Assembly: GCA_944391515.1 (NCBI GenBank)
Contig: CALXTW010000001.1
Coordinates: 97,287 to 161,286, forward strand
Length of the DNA stretch: 64,000 nucleotides
Direction of reading: 5' to 3'
Source of the DNA: an uncultured Alphaproteobacteria bacterium
GTDB taxonomy: Bacteria > Pseudomonadota > Alphaproteobacteria > RF32 > CAG-239
A program made the translations under genes and the position numbers. The notes under the pieces are model-generated. The model was not told the DNA's origin. It was given only the letters and a program-made list of their open reading frames with translations, and did not search any database. Shown in pieces: positions 25,130 to 33,563 of the stretch; position 1 is the stretch's first letter; each line of letters starts with the position of its first letter.

Positions 25130-25606
25130 ATGCGTTTGGCACTGTTTCAACCTGATATTCCGCAAAATACGGGTACACTCTTGCGTTTGGGTGCTTGTTT
25201 GGATGTGGAACTCGATATTATTGAGCCTTGTGGTTATATTTTTTCAGAAAAAACGCTGAAACGTGCCGGTATGGATTATTTGCATTTGGTGAAATACAGA
25301 CGCCATAAATCTTGGGAGCATTTTTTGCAATATCGTGCCGAATATCCGGATGAGTATGGACGAATCGTGCTTTTGACAACACATGCAACAGAGCCATATT
25401 ATAATTTCAAATTTCAACCTAATGACATTATCTTAATGGGGCGCGAATCGGCCGGTGTTCCCGAAGAAGTTCATCACACCGCAGATGCTCGTCTTCTTAT
25501 TCCGATGAATGAAAATGCGCGCTCGATTAACGTTGCCGTGTCGGCGGTGATGGTGGTGGGGGAGTGTTTGCGCCAAACGGGCGGATTTCCCTCTGTGACA
25601 AAATAA
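25130..25606 (+). CDS. trmL: tRNA (cytidine/uridine-34-2'-O)-methyltransferase TrmL
   Basis: SPOUT-fold enzyme that methylates the wobble ribose of certain leucine tRNAs; 158 residues, typical length. Motifs: ALFQPDIPQNTGTLLRLGAC at the N-terminus and the trefoil-knot motifs LMGRESAGVPEEVH and IPMNENARSINVAVSAVMVV. GAGAGGA precedes the ATG. Confidence 0.93.
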   Translation: MRLALFQPDIPQNTGTLLRLGACLDVELDIIEPCGYIFSEKTLKRAGMDYLHLVKYRRHKSWEHFLQYRAEYPDEYGRIVLLTTHATEPYYNFKFQPNDIILMGRESAGVPEEVHHTADARLLIPMNENARSINVAVSAVMVVGECLRQTGGFPSVTK

Positions 25607-25717
25607 GGCAGATTTCACGGGTCAGAGATATTCCTTGCTTATTGATTTTTCGTTTCTTTTGTGCTAGGTAAAAGCAAAATTTGTTATTTTGTTTTTATCA
25701 TTTTAATTTCAATTTTT

Positions 25718-26503
25718 ATGAAACAGTATTTGGATTTGTTATCAGATATCATGGAGCATGGTATTGATAAAATGGATCGTACGGGTGTTGGGACGCGAAG
25801 TGTTTTCGGAAGACAGTTGCGGTTTGATTTGACCAAAGGTTTTCCTTTGTTGACTACCAAAAAGCTCTATACCAGAGCAATTATTCACGAGTTGTTATGG
25901 TTCCTCAAAGGAGATACAAATATTAAATATCTCCACGACAATAAGGTAACAATTTGGGATGAATGGGCTGACGAAAACGGAGATCTCGGACCGGTCTATG
26001 GTGCGCAATGGCGTAATTGGAACGGTGATGGAATCGACCAAATTGCTGATTTGGTAAAAAGGCTTAAAACTAATCCTAATGACCGGCGTATGATTGTTTC
26101 GGCTTGGAATCCTTCGCAGTTGGCAGAAATGCACTTGCCGCCTTGCCATATGATGTTTCAATGTTATGTGGCAGATGGGCGTTTGTCTTTGATGCTTTAT
26201 CAGCGAAGTTGTGATTGTTTTTTAGGCGTGCCTTTTAATATCGCGTCTTATTCTTTATTGACGATGATGTTGGCTCAAGTATGTGGTTTACAGGCTTATG
26301 AATTTATTCATACCTTTGGAGATACGCATATCTACTTGAACCACTTCAATCAAGTCAAAGAACAACTTGCTCGAGAGCCAAGAGAGCTTCCGCAGATGAG
26401 GCTTAATCCAGATGTAAAAAATTTGGAGGATTTTAGGTATGAGGATTTTTGTTTGGAAAACTATAATCCTTGGCCGTCAATCAAAGCACCCGTTGCGGTG
26501 TAA
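25718..26503 (+). CDS. thyA: Thymidylate synthase ThyA
   Basis: Folate-dependent methylation of dUMP to dTMP; 261 residues, close to the E. coli length. It shows [18 protein letters not shown], the catalytic Cys in LPPCHMMFQ, and [20 protein letters not shown]. The ATG chosen begins [12 protein letters not shown], where homologues start; the 19-codon upstream extension is hydrophobic and unsupported. No Shine-Dalgarno is present; the leader is very T-rich. Confidence 0.95.
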   Translation: MKQYLDLLSDIMEHGIDKMDRTGVGTRSVFGRQLRFDLTKGFPLLTTKKLYTRAIIHELLWFLKGDTNIKYLHDNKVTIWDEWADENGDLGPVYGAQWRNWNGDGIDQIADLVKRLKTNPNDRRMIVSAWNPSQLAEMHLPPCHMMFQCYVADGRLSLMLYQRSCDCFLGVPFNIASYSLLTMMLAQVCGLQAYEFIHTFGDTHIYLNHFNQVKEQLAREPRELPQMRLNPDVKNLEDFRYEDFCLENYNPWPSIKAPVAV

Positions 26504-26511
26504 ACTCTAAG

Positions 26512-26554
26512 AAAACAGCCCTTTGCATGCGCAGAGCGGCTGTTTTAATTTTTT
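26512..26554 (+). terminator. Terminator after thyA
   Basis: AAAACAGCC pairs with GGCTGTTTT, extended inside by CTTTGC/GCAGAG, and is followed by a run of eight Ts. Confidence 0.85.
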
Positions 26555-26674
26555 TTGACAAAATTTTTTATTTTTAGACTAGATTTAAGCTTAAAAATGT
26601 GGTATAGTCCTGTTCGTAATTGGGACAATGTTGTTCTTTTCCATTAATTTCAGATATTTTGATAGGACAGATAA

Positions 26675-27181
26675 ATGATTAAAAAAACTTCATCTGCTAT
26701 TGCTTTTAACTCTGGTGATTTTGTTGTTTACCCGGCTCATGGGGTTGGTAAAGTATCCGATATTTCTAAGCAAAAAATTGCCGGTTCAGAGCTGGAATTA
26801 ATTGTGGTTAATTTTGCTAAAGATAAAATGACTTTGCGTATTCCGATGGCTAAGGTCGAATCAGTCGGATTACGTAAAATCTCTGAGGCTTCTACCATGA
26901 GCGATGCTTTGAATGTCTTGAAGGGAAAAGCTAAAGTTAAGAAAGTTATGTGGTCTCGCAGGGCGCAGGAATATGAAAATAAAATTAATTCCGGAAACCC
27001 GGTTGCTGTCGCTGAAGTCGTTCGTGACTTGTATCGTAGTGAAAATTTGGCAGAACAATCTTACAGTGAACGACAAATTTATGAGCAAGCTTTAGACCGT
27101 TTGGCCAGTGAGGTTGCCGTTTGTGATAATACAAGCACTGAAGAAGCTACAAAAAAATTGCTTTCTATCTTAGCTAAATAA
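26675..27181 (+). CDS. carD: CarD-family transcriptional regulator
   Basis: RNA polymerase-binding regulator, 168 residues. The N-terminal Tudor-like polymerase-interaction domain (about 10-70) includes GDFVVYPAHGVGKVSDI, and the helical C-terminal domain (75-165) includes KKVMWSRRAQEYENKI. CarD proteins stabilise the open promoter complex, often at rRNA promoters, and are general in alphaproteobacteria. AGGA precedes the ATG. It is monocistronic, between the thyA terminator and its own. Confidence 0.92.
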   Translation: MIKKTSSAIAFNSGDFVVYPAHGVGKVSDISKQKIAGSELELIVVNFAKDKMTLRIPMAKVESVGLRKISEASTMSDALNVLKGKAKVKKVMWSRRAQEYENKINSGNPVAVAEVVRDLYRSENLAEQSYSERQIYEQALDRLASEVAVCDNTSTEEATKKLLSILAK

Positions 27182-27200
27182 TTTTTGTATGATTTGAGAT

Positions 27201-27233
27201 AAAAGGTCGGGAATTTATATCCCGACCTTTTTG
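27201..27233 (+). terminator. Terminator after carD
   Basis: AAAAGGTCGGGA pairs with TCCCGACCTTTT around a seven-base loop, with a T-run. Confidence 0.9.
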
Positions 27234-27398
27234 TTGTTGGCGACTCCAGAGATGAAGAAATTTGAGCTTTGCAAGCCTTTTTTTGCCTTTAAAGATATGT
27301 GGGGATAATACTGTGAACAAGTAAAGACTCAAATTGCGAATCAGCTAAGAGAAATTTATTAATAAATTATTAATTAATTATAAACGGGAGTTAGGTCC

Positions 27399-27809
27399 AT
27401 GTTTAGTGAATTTGAGCCGGTGGAGGCTTCTGCTGAGGATATTGTTATCAGAGCTTGTCCGACTTTGGTGGAAGAAAATCAAAATAAGCAAGAGTTTTTG
27501 TGGGGGTATTATTTCTGTATTGAAAATAATTCTTCACAAAGAGTACAGTTGCTTGGCAAAAATTGGAATATTACCGATGATAAAGGGAATCGCTTTTGTG
27601 ATGATTCTCTTGGATTTAAGGGCGAAATTCCAATGCTTGAACCCGGTGAATTTTTTGAGTTTACAAGTATGGCTCCGTTGAGCTCTCCAAATGCCGTGTT
27701 TTACGGAAGTTGCAAAATTCAAAAAGAAGGACAAAAGGAATCGAAAGATATTAAAATTCCGACCTTTATGATGTCAGTTAATGAGCCTGTTTCAGCTCAA
27801 TTAAATTAA
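27399..27809 (+). CDS. apaG: ApaG-domain protein
   Basis: 136-residue beta-sandwich protein of the ApaG/DUF525 family, named from the apaGH locus and linked to cobalt/magnesium phenotypes; the molecular role is unclear. Family features: YYFCIENNSSQRVQLLGKNW, the glycine-rich turn region, and PMLEPGEFFEFTSMAPLSSP. GGGAG lies upstream of the ATG. The upstream gap can pair AATTTGAG (27259) with CTCAAATT (27328) in the leader. Confidence 0.9.
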   Translation: MFSEFEPVEASAEDIVIRACPTLVEENQNKQEFLWGYYFCIENNSSQRVQLLGKNWNITDDKGNRFCDDSLGFKGEIPMLEPGEFFEFTSMAPLSSPNAVFYGSCKIQKEGQKESKDIKIPTFMMSVNEPVSAQLN

Positions 27810-27810
27810 A

Positions 27811-27839
27811 AAAAACTCCGGAGGTGGTCCGGAGTTTTT
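27811..27839. terminator. Bidirectional terminator between apaG and a lipoprotein gene
   Basis: AAAAACTCCGGA pairs with TCCGGAGTTTTT around five bases, giving a U-tract on both strands for the two convergent genes. Confidence 0.88.
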
Positions 27840-27842
27840 TCT

Positions 27843-28454
27843 TTAGTATTCTTGGATGTAATTGCTGTTTTCAACATACATATTTAAGTATTGATGAACG
27901 TTTTTCTCCATGCGGACATTGAATTCATCAAACAGTTTTTTTACCATGTTGTTCCAATATTTTTCTTTTTCTGAAATATCGTAGTCTGCCGGAATTTTGA
28001 GCTCTCTCCAAGCTTGAATTTCGGTTTCGGCGTTGGAAAGTTTTTGTGGGTCGCTGATGCGAATAACAACATTTAAGTTTGCTTTGTAAACCATGCGGTC
28101 GCTTTCAAAAACTTTGTCCGTGGTTTCAAGTTCTTCTGTGACGCTTGCGTCTTTAATGATGAATTGTGCAACTTTGTCAGATGAAAAATCGATAGCCTCT
28201 AAACGGTCATGAGCCCAGTTGCGAGCGGATTTTTCAATAGAAATTGGGAAGAGGTGTTCGACATTCGGACGACGAAATGTCGGTGTGAATTCCGAAATTA
28301 CTTCTACTTTGTTGACTTTTAATTTTATTGGGCTCTGATTTTCAAAACGAATATCACCATAGCGGTTGGGTTCTTCTGGGGTGCCAAATAATGCACAGCC
28401 GGCACTTAAGCCAAGTACGCATAAGGCTAAGAAAATTTTATTTAACTTTTTCAT
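27843..28454 (-). CDS. Conserved-looking lipoprotein of unknown function
   Basis: 203 residues. The start MKKLNKIFLALCVLGLSAGC gives a lipoprotein signal with the acceptor Cys at 20. The mature part looks like an alpha/beta periplasmic domain. I know similar unnamed lipoproteins near hslO/apaG in alphaproteobacteria but no function. An upstream start is rejected because it would bury the signal. AGGAAG lies before this ATG. Confidence 0.82.
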   Translation of the reverse strand: MKKLNKIFLALCVLGLSAGCALFGTPEEPNRYGDIRFENQSPIKLKVNKVEVISEFTPTFRRPNVEHLFPISIEKSARNWAHDRLEAIDFSSDKVAQFIIKDASVTEELETTDKVFESDRMVYKANLNVVIRISDPQKLSNAETEIQAWRELKIPADYDISEKEKYWNNMVKKLFDEFNVRMEKNVHQYLNMYVENSNYIQEY

Positions 28455-28523
28455 TTTTCGACTTCCTAAAGTTATTTTTAGCTTAATATACAAGCGGAAG
28501 TTTAATATATGCTTAATGCATAG

Positions 28524-28546
28524 AAAAAAGGCAGGGATTCCCTGCC
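28524..28546 (-). terminator. Terminator of hslO
   Basis: Leftward, GGCAGGG pairs with CCCTGCC around three bases and is followed by six Ts, about 80 bases after the hslO stop. Confidence 0.8.
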
Positions 28547-28623
28547 TCGGAGAAAGAAATTTTTATTACTTCTTTTATTGTATCTTATTTTTAGATAATT
28601 CACTAGTGTTTTTTTATATTTTT

Positions 28624-29547
28624 TTAGTGAGAAATTAGTTCTCCTTTATCAAAGCTGTAAACAGTGCCGCAGAAGTGGCAAGTTGCTGTGATTTTGTTGT
28701 TTTCACACATGTCTTCAATGTCTTTTGTGCTCATTGCATGCAAGGTGTTAAACAGCTTCTCTCTACTGCAACGACAACCAAATTTATATTCTTTTATATT
28801 ACTTAAGCGAAGCTCATTGGCATGGAACAGGCGATGCAATATCTCTTCATTAGATAAATTATCGTCAAATACTTCTTCACGTTTTAGACTTTGGGCCAAA
28901 ATTGTGGCTTCTTTCCAAGCTTCATCCAAAGCTTCGGTATCAGAGGAGATTTTACCGCCGTTGTCAGGTAATTTTTGCAGTAAAATTCCAGCGGCTTTCC
29001 ATTTTTTATTGGCTTCGTTTGGGGCTTGCAAAAACAACTGAAGGTAGGTTTCGATTTGTTCAGATTGTTTGAAATAGCGGAGAGCACATTCACTCAATGT
29101 TTTGCCTTGGAGGTCAACTATTCCTTGATATAAATCGGTTTTTGAGCCTTGATCAACAGTGAAAGCCAGGTGTCCGCCTCCCATGTAGTGTGGAGCTTCC
29201 AATAACTCGGTTTCGTCAGCTTTTCTTAAGGCAAGAGATTTTTTTAATGCTTCTTTGTTGAAATTGGCACAAGCTCTGATGAGCCCTTGAGAGGAAACGT
29301 CAACAACAACCATGCTGACCGGACCATTGGTTTGGGTTTGGAGGGTAAATAACCCGTCATATTTAATGGTGCTGGATAAAAGTGCGCCTAAAGCCGTACT
29401 CTCGGCAACAACGCCTGAAACTTGTAATGGGTATTGATGTTTGGAGAGTATGGTATTGATGACTTCATCCAAACGAACCAATCGTCCCATAAATGCTCCG
29501 TTTTCAATGTGAAAAGATGTGCACTTATCAAAATTATTGTTAACCAC
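28624..29547 (-). CDS. hslO: Redox-regulated chaperone Hsp33
   Basis: Cytosolic holdase activated by oxidation and unfolding; 307 residues. The C-terminal zinc switch is intact: Cys258 and Cys260 (FGCRCS) with Cys290 and Cys293 (CHFC), the CxC...CxxC pattern that releases zinc on oxidation. It uses a GTG start with AAGGA at good spacing; the first ATG in frame (residue 20) is too far inside. It is divergent from recX. Confidence 0.94.
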   Translation of the reverse strand: MVNNNFDKCTSFHIENGAFMGRLVRLDEVINTILSKHQYPLQVSGVVAESTALGALLSSTIKYDGLFTLQTQTNGPVSMVVVDVSSQGLIRACANFNKEALKKSLALRKADETELLEAPHYMGGGHLAFTVDQGSKTDLYQGIVDLQGKTLSECALRYFKQSEQIETYLQLFLQAPNEANKKWKAAGILLQKLPDNGGKISSDTEALDEAWKEATILAQSLKREEVFDDNLSNEEILHRLFHANELRLSNIKEYKFGCRCSREKLFNTLHAMSTKDIEDMCENNKITATCHFCGTVYSFDKGELISH

Positions 29548-29614
29548 CGTTTTTTTCCTTTATATACTTAGTTTAACTTAGCTTAGATGTAGTATATTTT
29601 AGAGGATTTTGCAA

Positions 29615-30169
29615 GTGTTGGAAGATGAAATCAAAAAAATAAAGACCAGAGCTCCTAAAAAAATTACCAAGCAAAGGCTCAAAAATATTGCCTTGTATTA
29701 TTTGGAACGTTTTGAATCTTCCGTTGATAATTTAAGACAAGTTTTGATGCGTCGTGTGAACGATTATGCTTACACTAACCCAGATTTTAATAAGTCTGAG
29801 GCTCTTGTTTGGATTGAAGAAATTTTAAGCGATTGTGAAAGATATGGCTATATCTCAGATACTCGTTTTGCTGAAATGAGGATTAAAGGTTATTTGGCGG
29901 CAGGAAAGTCGGCGCGATATATTAAATTGAAATTGTTGCAAAAGGGCGTAGAAGAATCTTTAATCGAAAACTTATTGCAAGAGCAAGACTATAATCCTGA
30001 AGAATTGGCTTTGAATTTGGCAAAAAAGAAAAAAATCGGTCCATTCAGAAAAAATGAAGACGAACGAAAAGAATATCGGCAAAAGGATTTGGCAACACTC
30101 GTTCGCGCAGGGTTTGATTATGATGTGGCACAAAAGGTGTTGGGAAAAGAAGATTTTGATACCTTTTAG
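29615..30169 (+). CDS. recX: Regulatory protein RecX
   Basis: Modulator of RecA filaments, about 184 residues from the GTG chosen here (AGAGGA eight bases upstream); TTG codons just before and after are alternatives. The three-helix repeat pattern of RecX is visible: a first unit with YYLERFESSVDNLRQVLMRR, a second with YISDTRFAEMRIKGYLAAGKS and LKLLQKGVEESLIE, and a third with DLATLVRAGFDYDVAQKVL. recA is not adjacent. Confidence 0.88.
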   Translation: MLEDEIKKIKTRAPKKITKQRLKNIALYYLERFESSVDNLRQVLMRRVNDYAYTNPDFNKSEALVWIEEILSDCERYGYISDTRFAEMRIKGYLAAGKSARYIKLKLLQKGVEESLIENLLQEQDYNPEELALNLAKKKKIGPFRKNEDERKEYRQKDLATLVRAGFDYDVAQKVLGKEDFDTF

Positions 30170-30172
30170 TTG

Positions 30173-30201
30173 TTGACAAAAATTTTCGAAAAATATAAAA
30201 T
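30173..30201 (+). promoter_or_regulatory. Promoter for the 423-residue unknown gene
   Basis: A perfect TTGACA and TAAAAT with a 17-base spacer, starting four bases after the recX stop. Confidence 0.6.
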
Positions 30202-30235
30202 CCTTTTGTTTTTAGCTTAAATTAAAGAGTTTTTT

Positions 30236-31507
30236 ATGCGGCAAGCTTCTATTCAAGATATTGCAAACGGTATTAATCGTCGTTTTGTGCTTCCGAGACG
30301 CCTGAATGCGTTGTTTTTGAGTCGGGTAATGGCTGATGGTGAAACAATGCGTAACTTGATTCATGGCTGTTCTGCGGCGGCAGATGATATTATGAAGGCT
30401 TTGATTGCTTACTATGAAAATCATGATGCGGAAGAACTTATTGAAAAAATAGATACACTTTCTTTGGATTATCCGGCTATTACTTTTACCAAAAAAAGAA
30501 AAGAAGATTGTGATAGAGATGCTTCTCAGCCGACGCAACCTGAGCTTGATGAAATGAGGCGTTTAGCAGAATATTCAGCTTCTCAACCAGATAAGTTTTG
30601 GGAGGATGAACGTCTTTATGAAAAAGCGGCTATCTTTGCTACCTATTATGGGGATTTCTTTTACTATAACAAAGAGGGGCATTATATTGTTGATGAAACA
30701 AAACCAATTGTGATTTATGAAAATAAACAGCCCTTTACATTATTTGACAATACATATAGGGAAAGTCATTGGCTTGATTTATCTCGTTATGATGAAAAAC
30801 ATACTCTGGAAATTCAAGATAATTTTGCCGCTCCTTTTTTGAAAACAAAATATGTCGGAGAAAGTGTTATTGATGTGTTGCGGAAAACCGTAAGTATGCA
30901 AAAAATGGCAATTTACCGACGTCCTTATACAGGAGATGAGGTCTTAGATAAGGTTTGCGGTGAGATTTATGATGAAGAAAAGCTCTCGGCTCCGAAATTT
31001 GTGAAAGCCATAACTCTTTTTAATCGGCATTTGTTGTCGGCGTTAAAAGGCGAAAATTGTCTTGAAGACGGGGAATATGATGTGGCGGCAATGTTAATTG
31101 ATAAGGCTCCGCAATATTTTGGAAAAATAGATTATCCGCAACAATTCGGGTTTTATAAAAGTGATGCCGGACAAGAGTTGTTAAAATTTTCATTTATGAC
31201 GACTTTTACTCGCCAATCAAAGTTTGATGAGCAAGTGATGAATGATTATCTGTTTCGGGTTAGAAATGCCGGGCATTGGATGAATGGGCAACATGTCATG
31301 ACCCAAATGATTGTCGCTAATACCAATAATTTGGGTGGAATTAACAGAGGTTTGTTGGATCTTAATTTGATACGTCCGCGCCCAAAAGAATTTCATGGGA
31401 TGAAATCTCCCAGATTTTTACGAGCCATTAATGACTATTACGACCAAGATTTAGCAAAAATGAGCTATGCGCAATTGATTATACCTTTAAGAGGTAAATC
31501 CATTTAG
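30236..31507 (+). CDS. Unknown 423-residue protein
   Basis: I do not recognise it. It is soluble, with no signal peptide. The N-terminal third is helical and charged (ADGETMRNLIHGCSAAADDI), the middle has many Tyr, and the C-terminal third is more conserved-looking (FRVRNAGHWMNGQHVMTQM, then NTNNLGGINRGLLDLNLI). A weak AAAGAG lies six bases before the ATG. It has its own strong promoter, and its last four bases overlap the convergent truA. It could be an enzyme, but I see no known active-site motif. Confidence 0.75.
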   Translation: MRQASIQDIANGINRRFVLPRRLNALFLSRVMADGETMRNLIHGCSAAADDIMKALIAYYENHDAEELIEKIDTLSLDYPAITFTKKRKEDCDRDASQPTQPELDEMRRLAEYSASQPDKFWEDERLYEKAAIFATYYGDFFYYNKEGHYIVDETKPIVIYENKQPFTLFDNTYRESHWLDLSRYDEKHTLEIQDNFAAPFLKTKYVGESVIDVLRKTVSMQKMAIYRRPYTGDEVLDKVCGEIYDEEKLSAPKFVKAITLFNRHLLSALKGENCLEDGEYDVAAMLIDKAPQYFGKIDYPQQFGFYKSDAGQELLKFSFMTTFTRQSKFDEQVMNDYLFRVRNAGHWMNGQHVMTQMIVANTNNLGGINRGLLDLNLIRPRPKEFHGMKSPRFLRAINDYYDQDLAKMSYAQLIIPLRGKSI

Positions 31508-32328
31508 TAAATCACTTTAGTTAAATATAAGCCACAAGCAGGGGCATTGACACCGGCTGCTGAGCGTTTTTTGGCATCTAAAATACGTTTAATGTCTTCG
31601 GGTTCAAGGTGACCATCGCCAACCATTTTTAGGGTGCCGACCATGTTGCGGACTTGGTGGTGCAAAAATGAACGGGCTTCGACAATAAAGTGGATTTCTT
31701 CGCCACAGACTTCAATATCTAATTTATCTAAAGTTTTTATCGGGGATTTGGCTTGGCAAGCTGCAGCGCGAAATGAGCTGAAGTCATGATGACCAATAAG
31801 ATATTTTGCTCCTTGGCGCATTTTTTCAACATCCAAAGGCACCGGGACCCACCAAACGCGGTTCTTTTCTAAAATTGCCGGAGCGCGGCGGTTGAGAATT
31901 CGATATAAATAGCCTCTTCCCTTGGCGCTAAAGCGGGCATGAAAATCAAGTCCGACTTTTTCAACGCTTATGATACTGACCGGAGCTTCCATATCGCGTA
32001 GGCGAGCGTTCATAGCTTCACGCAATTTCCAATCCACCAAGTCTTCTTTTAGGTCAAAATGTGCGACCTGAGATGTAGCATGGACGCCGGCGTCAGTTCT
32101 TCCTGCCCCGAAAACAACGATTTTATTGGGCTTCTGGAGGCGTTCTCCGGTGCTCGCGTCCTCATTCTCATCTTCTTCATCTGAGAAGGGGAAAGCATTT
32201 GTTTCTTCTGCAGGTGTAAAACAACTCAAGGCTTTTTGCAGATAGTCTTGGACTGAAGGACCGTCAAGTTGTTCTTGCCAACCAAGGAGGTTGGTTCCGT
32301 CATATTCTATTGTAATTTTGTAGCGCAT
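31504..32328 (-). CDS. truA: tRNA pseudouridine(38-40) synthase TruA
   Basis: Modifies uridines 38-40 of the anticodon arm; 274 residues. Catalytic motif GAGRTDAGVHATSQVAHF and FHARFSAKGRGYLYRI are intact. Between the first helix and the catalytic strand there is an acidic insertion of about 25-28 residues (around 38-66, including SDEEDENEDAS) that the E. coli protein lacks. The start has GGAAAA upstream. A hairpin (32345-32371) separates it from the dehydrogenase gene before it. Confidence 0.94.
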   Translation of the reverse strand: MRYKITIEYDGTNLLGWQEQLDGPSVQDYLQKALSCFTPAEETNAFPFSDEEDENEDASTGERLQKPNKIVVFGAGRTDAGVHATSQVAHFDLKEDLVDWKLREAMNARLRDMEAPVSIISVEKVGLDFHARFSAKGRGYLYRILNRRAPAILEKNRVWWVPVPLDVEKMRQGAKYLIGHHDFSSFRAAACQAKSPIKTLDKLDIEVCGEEIHFIVEARSFLHHQVRNMVGTLKMVGDGHLEPEDIKRILDAKKRSAAGVNAPACGLYLTKVIY

Positions 32329-32344
32329 TTGTTTTCCAAATAAA

Positions 32345-32371
32345 TCAATAGGGGCAAACTGCCCCTATTGA
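32345..32371 (-). terminator. Hairpin between the dehydrogenase gene and truA
   Basis: A perfect 12-base stem, TCAATAGGGGCA against TGCCCCTATTGA, with a three-base loop. Leftward it is followed by TTTATTT, a weak T-run. Confidence 0.65.
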
Positions 32372-32399
32372 TAACTTAATTTTAGAGATTAATCAAGAA

Positions 32400-33419
32400 T
32401 TACTCTGCTGCGGCTAATTCAAGGTTACCTTCTTTCTTCAGAAGGCCTAGTTTATCTTGTACTTCCCAGATAACTTTCAGGGCATCTAAAGCCATTTCTC
32501 CGGTAATACGCGGAGTTGCTTCTCCTCTGATGCAAGCTCCAAAGTGGCTTAACTCAGCTGACAGAGGTTGATTGGTCGGGATGAAGAGTTGTTCAACACT
32601 ACCTTTTAAGCCATAGTGCATCCATTCCGGAATTTCTTCTTGGTTAACATAAGGCATACGTCCTTGAGAGTGAACGTTAATGCTTTGATTGATGAAGTCC
32701 ATATCAATATAGTTGGTATCGGTTGTAACCGTGAGCGTACGAACACGCGCTTGCGTAATGCGGCTGGCGGTTAAGTTTGCCGTAACACCGTTTTCAAATT
32801 CAATCAAAGCGGTGATGTAGTTTTTGCCATCGGGTTGGTCAGCTGTTCTGACGGCAGAGGCCTGAACTTTGGCAACAGGAGATTGTACCAAGGATTGAAC
32901 AACTTCAATATCGTGAATCATCAAGTCCATTGAAACATCAACGTCGGTAATGCGGCCTGATGCGGCAGACATTCTTTGTGCAGTAAGAGAACGAATCCGA
33001 GAACTGTCAGATAAAATTTTGTGCATTTGTTCAACGGCCGGATTGAATTGTTCAATATGACCAACCAAAAGGGTTACATTGTTTTTCTTGGCAGCGTCAA
33101 TCAAAATTTGGCATTCCTCTTCAGAACAAGCTAAAGGTTTTTCCATCAAGCAGTGAATACCGCGGTTTAAGAAAAATTGTCCGACGTTGCAGTGGGTAAC
33201 AGATGTGGTAACAACGCTGACGGCATCAACGTTGGCTGCAACTTCTTCCATTGATGAAAATGCTTTAATTCCAAATGTTTCGGCTGCGGCTTTGGCGGCA
33301 TCTGAAAAAATATCATAAACGCCGACTAACTCAAAACCCGGTAAACTCTTATAAGTTTTAAGGTGGTTTTTACCCATCATTCCGGCACCAATAACCGCAA
33401 CTCTAATGTTCTTTGACAT
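32400..33419 (-). CDS. Gfo/Idh/MocA-family dehydrogenase
   Basis: NAD(P)-dependent sugar oxidoreductase, 339 residues. The Rossmann motif AVIGAGMMGKNHLKTYK is at the N-terminus, EKPLACSEEE near residue 93 carries the catalytic Lys, and VGHIEQFNPAVEQM with the later MIHDIEVVQSLV matches the substrate-binding half. These motifs resemble dehydrogenases of amino-sugar metabolism such as GnnA (UDP-GlcNAc 3-dehydrogenase for lipid A); this specificity is a guess, and no partner aminotransferase is adjacent. Confidence 0.85.
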   Translation of the reverse strand: MSKNIRVAVIGAGMMGKNHLKTYKSLPGFELVGVYDIFSDAAKAAAETFGIKAFSSMEEVAANVDAVSVVTTSVTHCNVGQFFLNRGIHCLMEKPLACSEEECQILIDAAKKNNVTLLVGHIEQFNPAVEQMHKILSDSSRIRSLTAQRMSAASGRITDVDVSMDLMIHDIEVVQSLVQSPVAKVQASAVRTADQPDGKNYITALIEFENGVTANLTASRITQARVRTLTVTTDTNYIDMDFINQSINVHSQGRMPYVNQEEIPEWMHYGLKGSVEQLFIPTNQPLSAELSHFGACIRGEATPRITGEMALDALKVIWEVQDKLGLLKKEGNLELAAAE

Positions 33420-33505
33420 GAATTTTTCCTCTAAAGTTAAGTTTATGCATAAATTATTTAGTTTACTAATAACAAATTTATTGGTAAAAAGCTCTTAAAA
33501 AGATG

Positions 33506-33533
33506 TTACATATTGTTACAAGTTTGTTACAAT
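33506..33533 (+). promoter_or_regulatory. Promoter for the lipoprotein/pentapeptide/ATPase cassette
   Basis: TTACAT and TACAAT are 16 bases apart, about 30 bases before the lipoprotein start. The stretch also holds a repeated TTGTTACA. Confidence 0.45.
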
Positions 33534-33563
33534 AGAAAAAAAATGGCTTTTTGAGAGTTGCTG

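Noticed and set aside
19388..25718. Origin of the Shine-Dalgarno-free genes from Bacteroidetes
   Set aside because: Their promoters are TTGACA/TATAAT type, not the Bacteroidetes pattern, so foreign origin is not supported.
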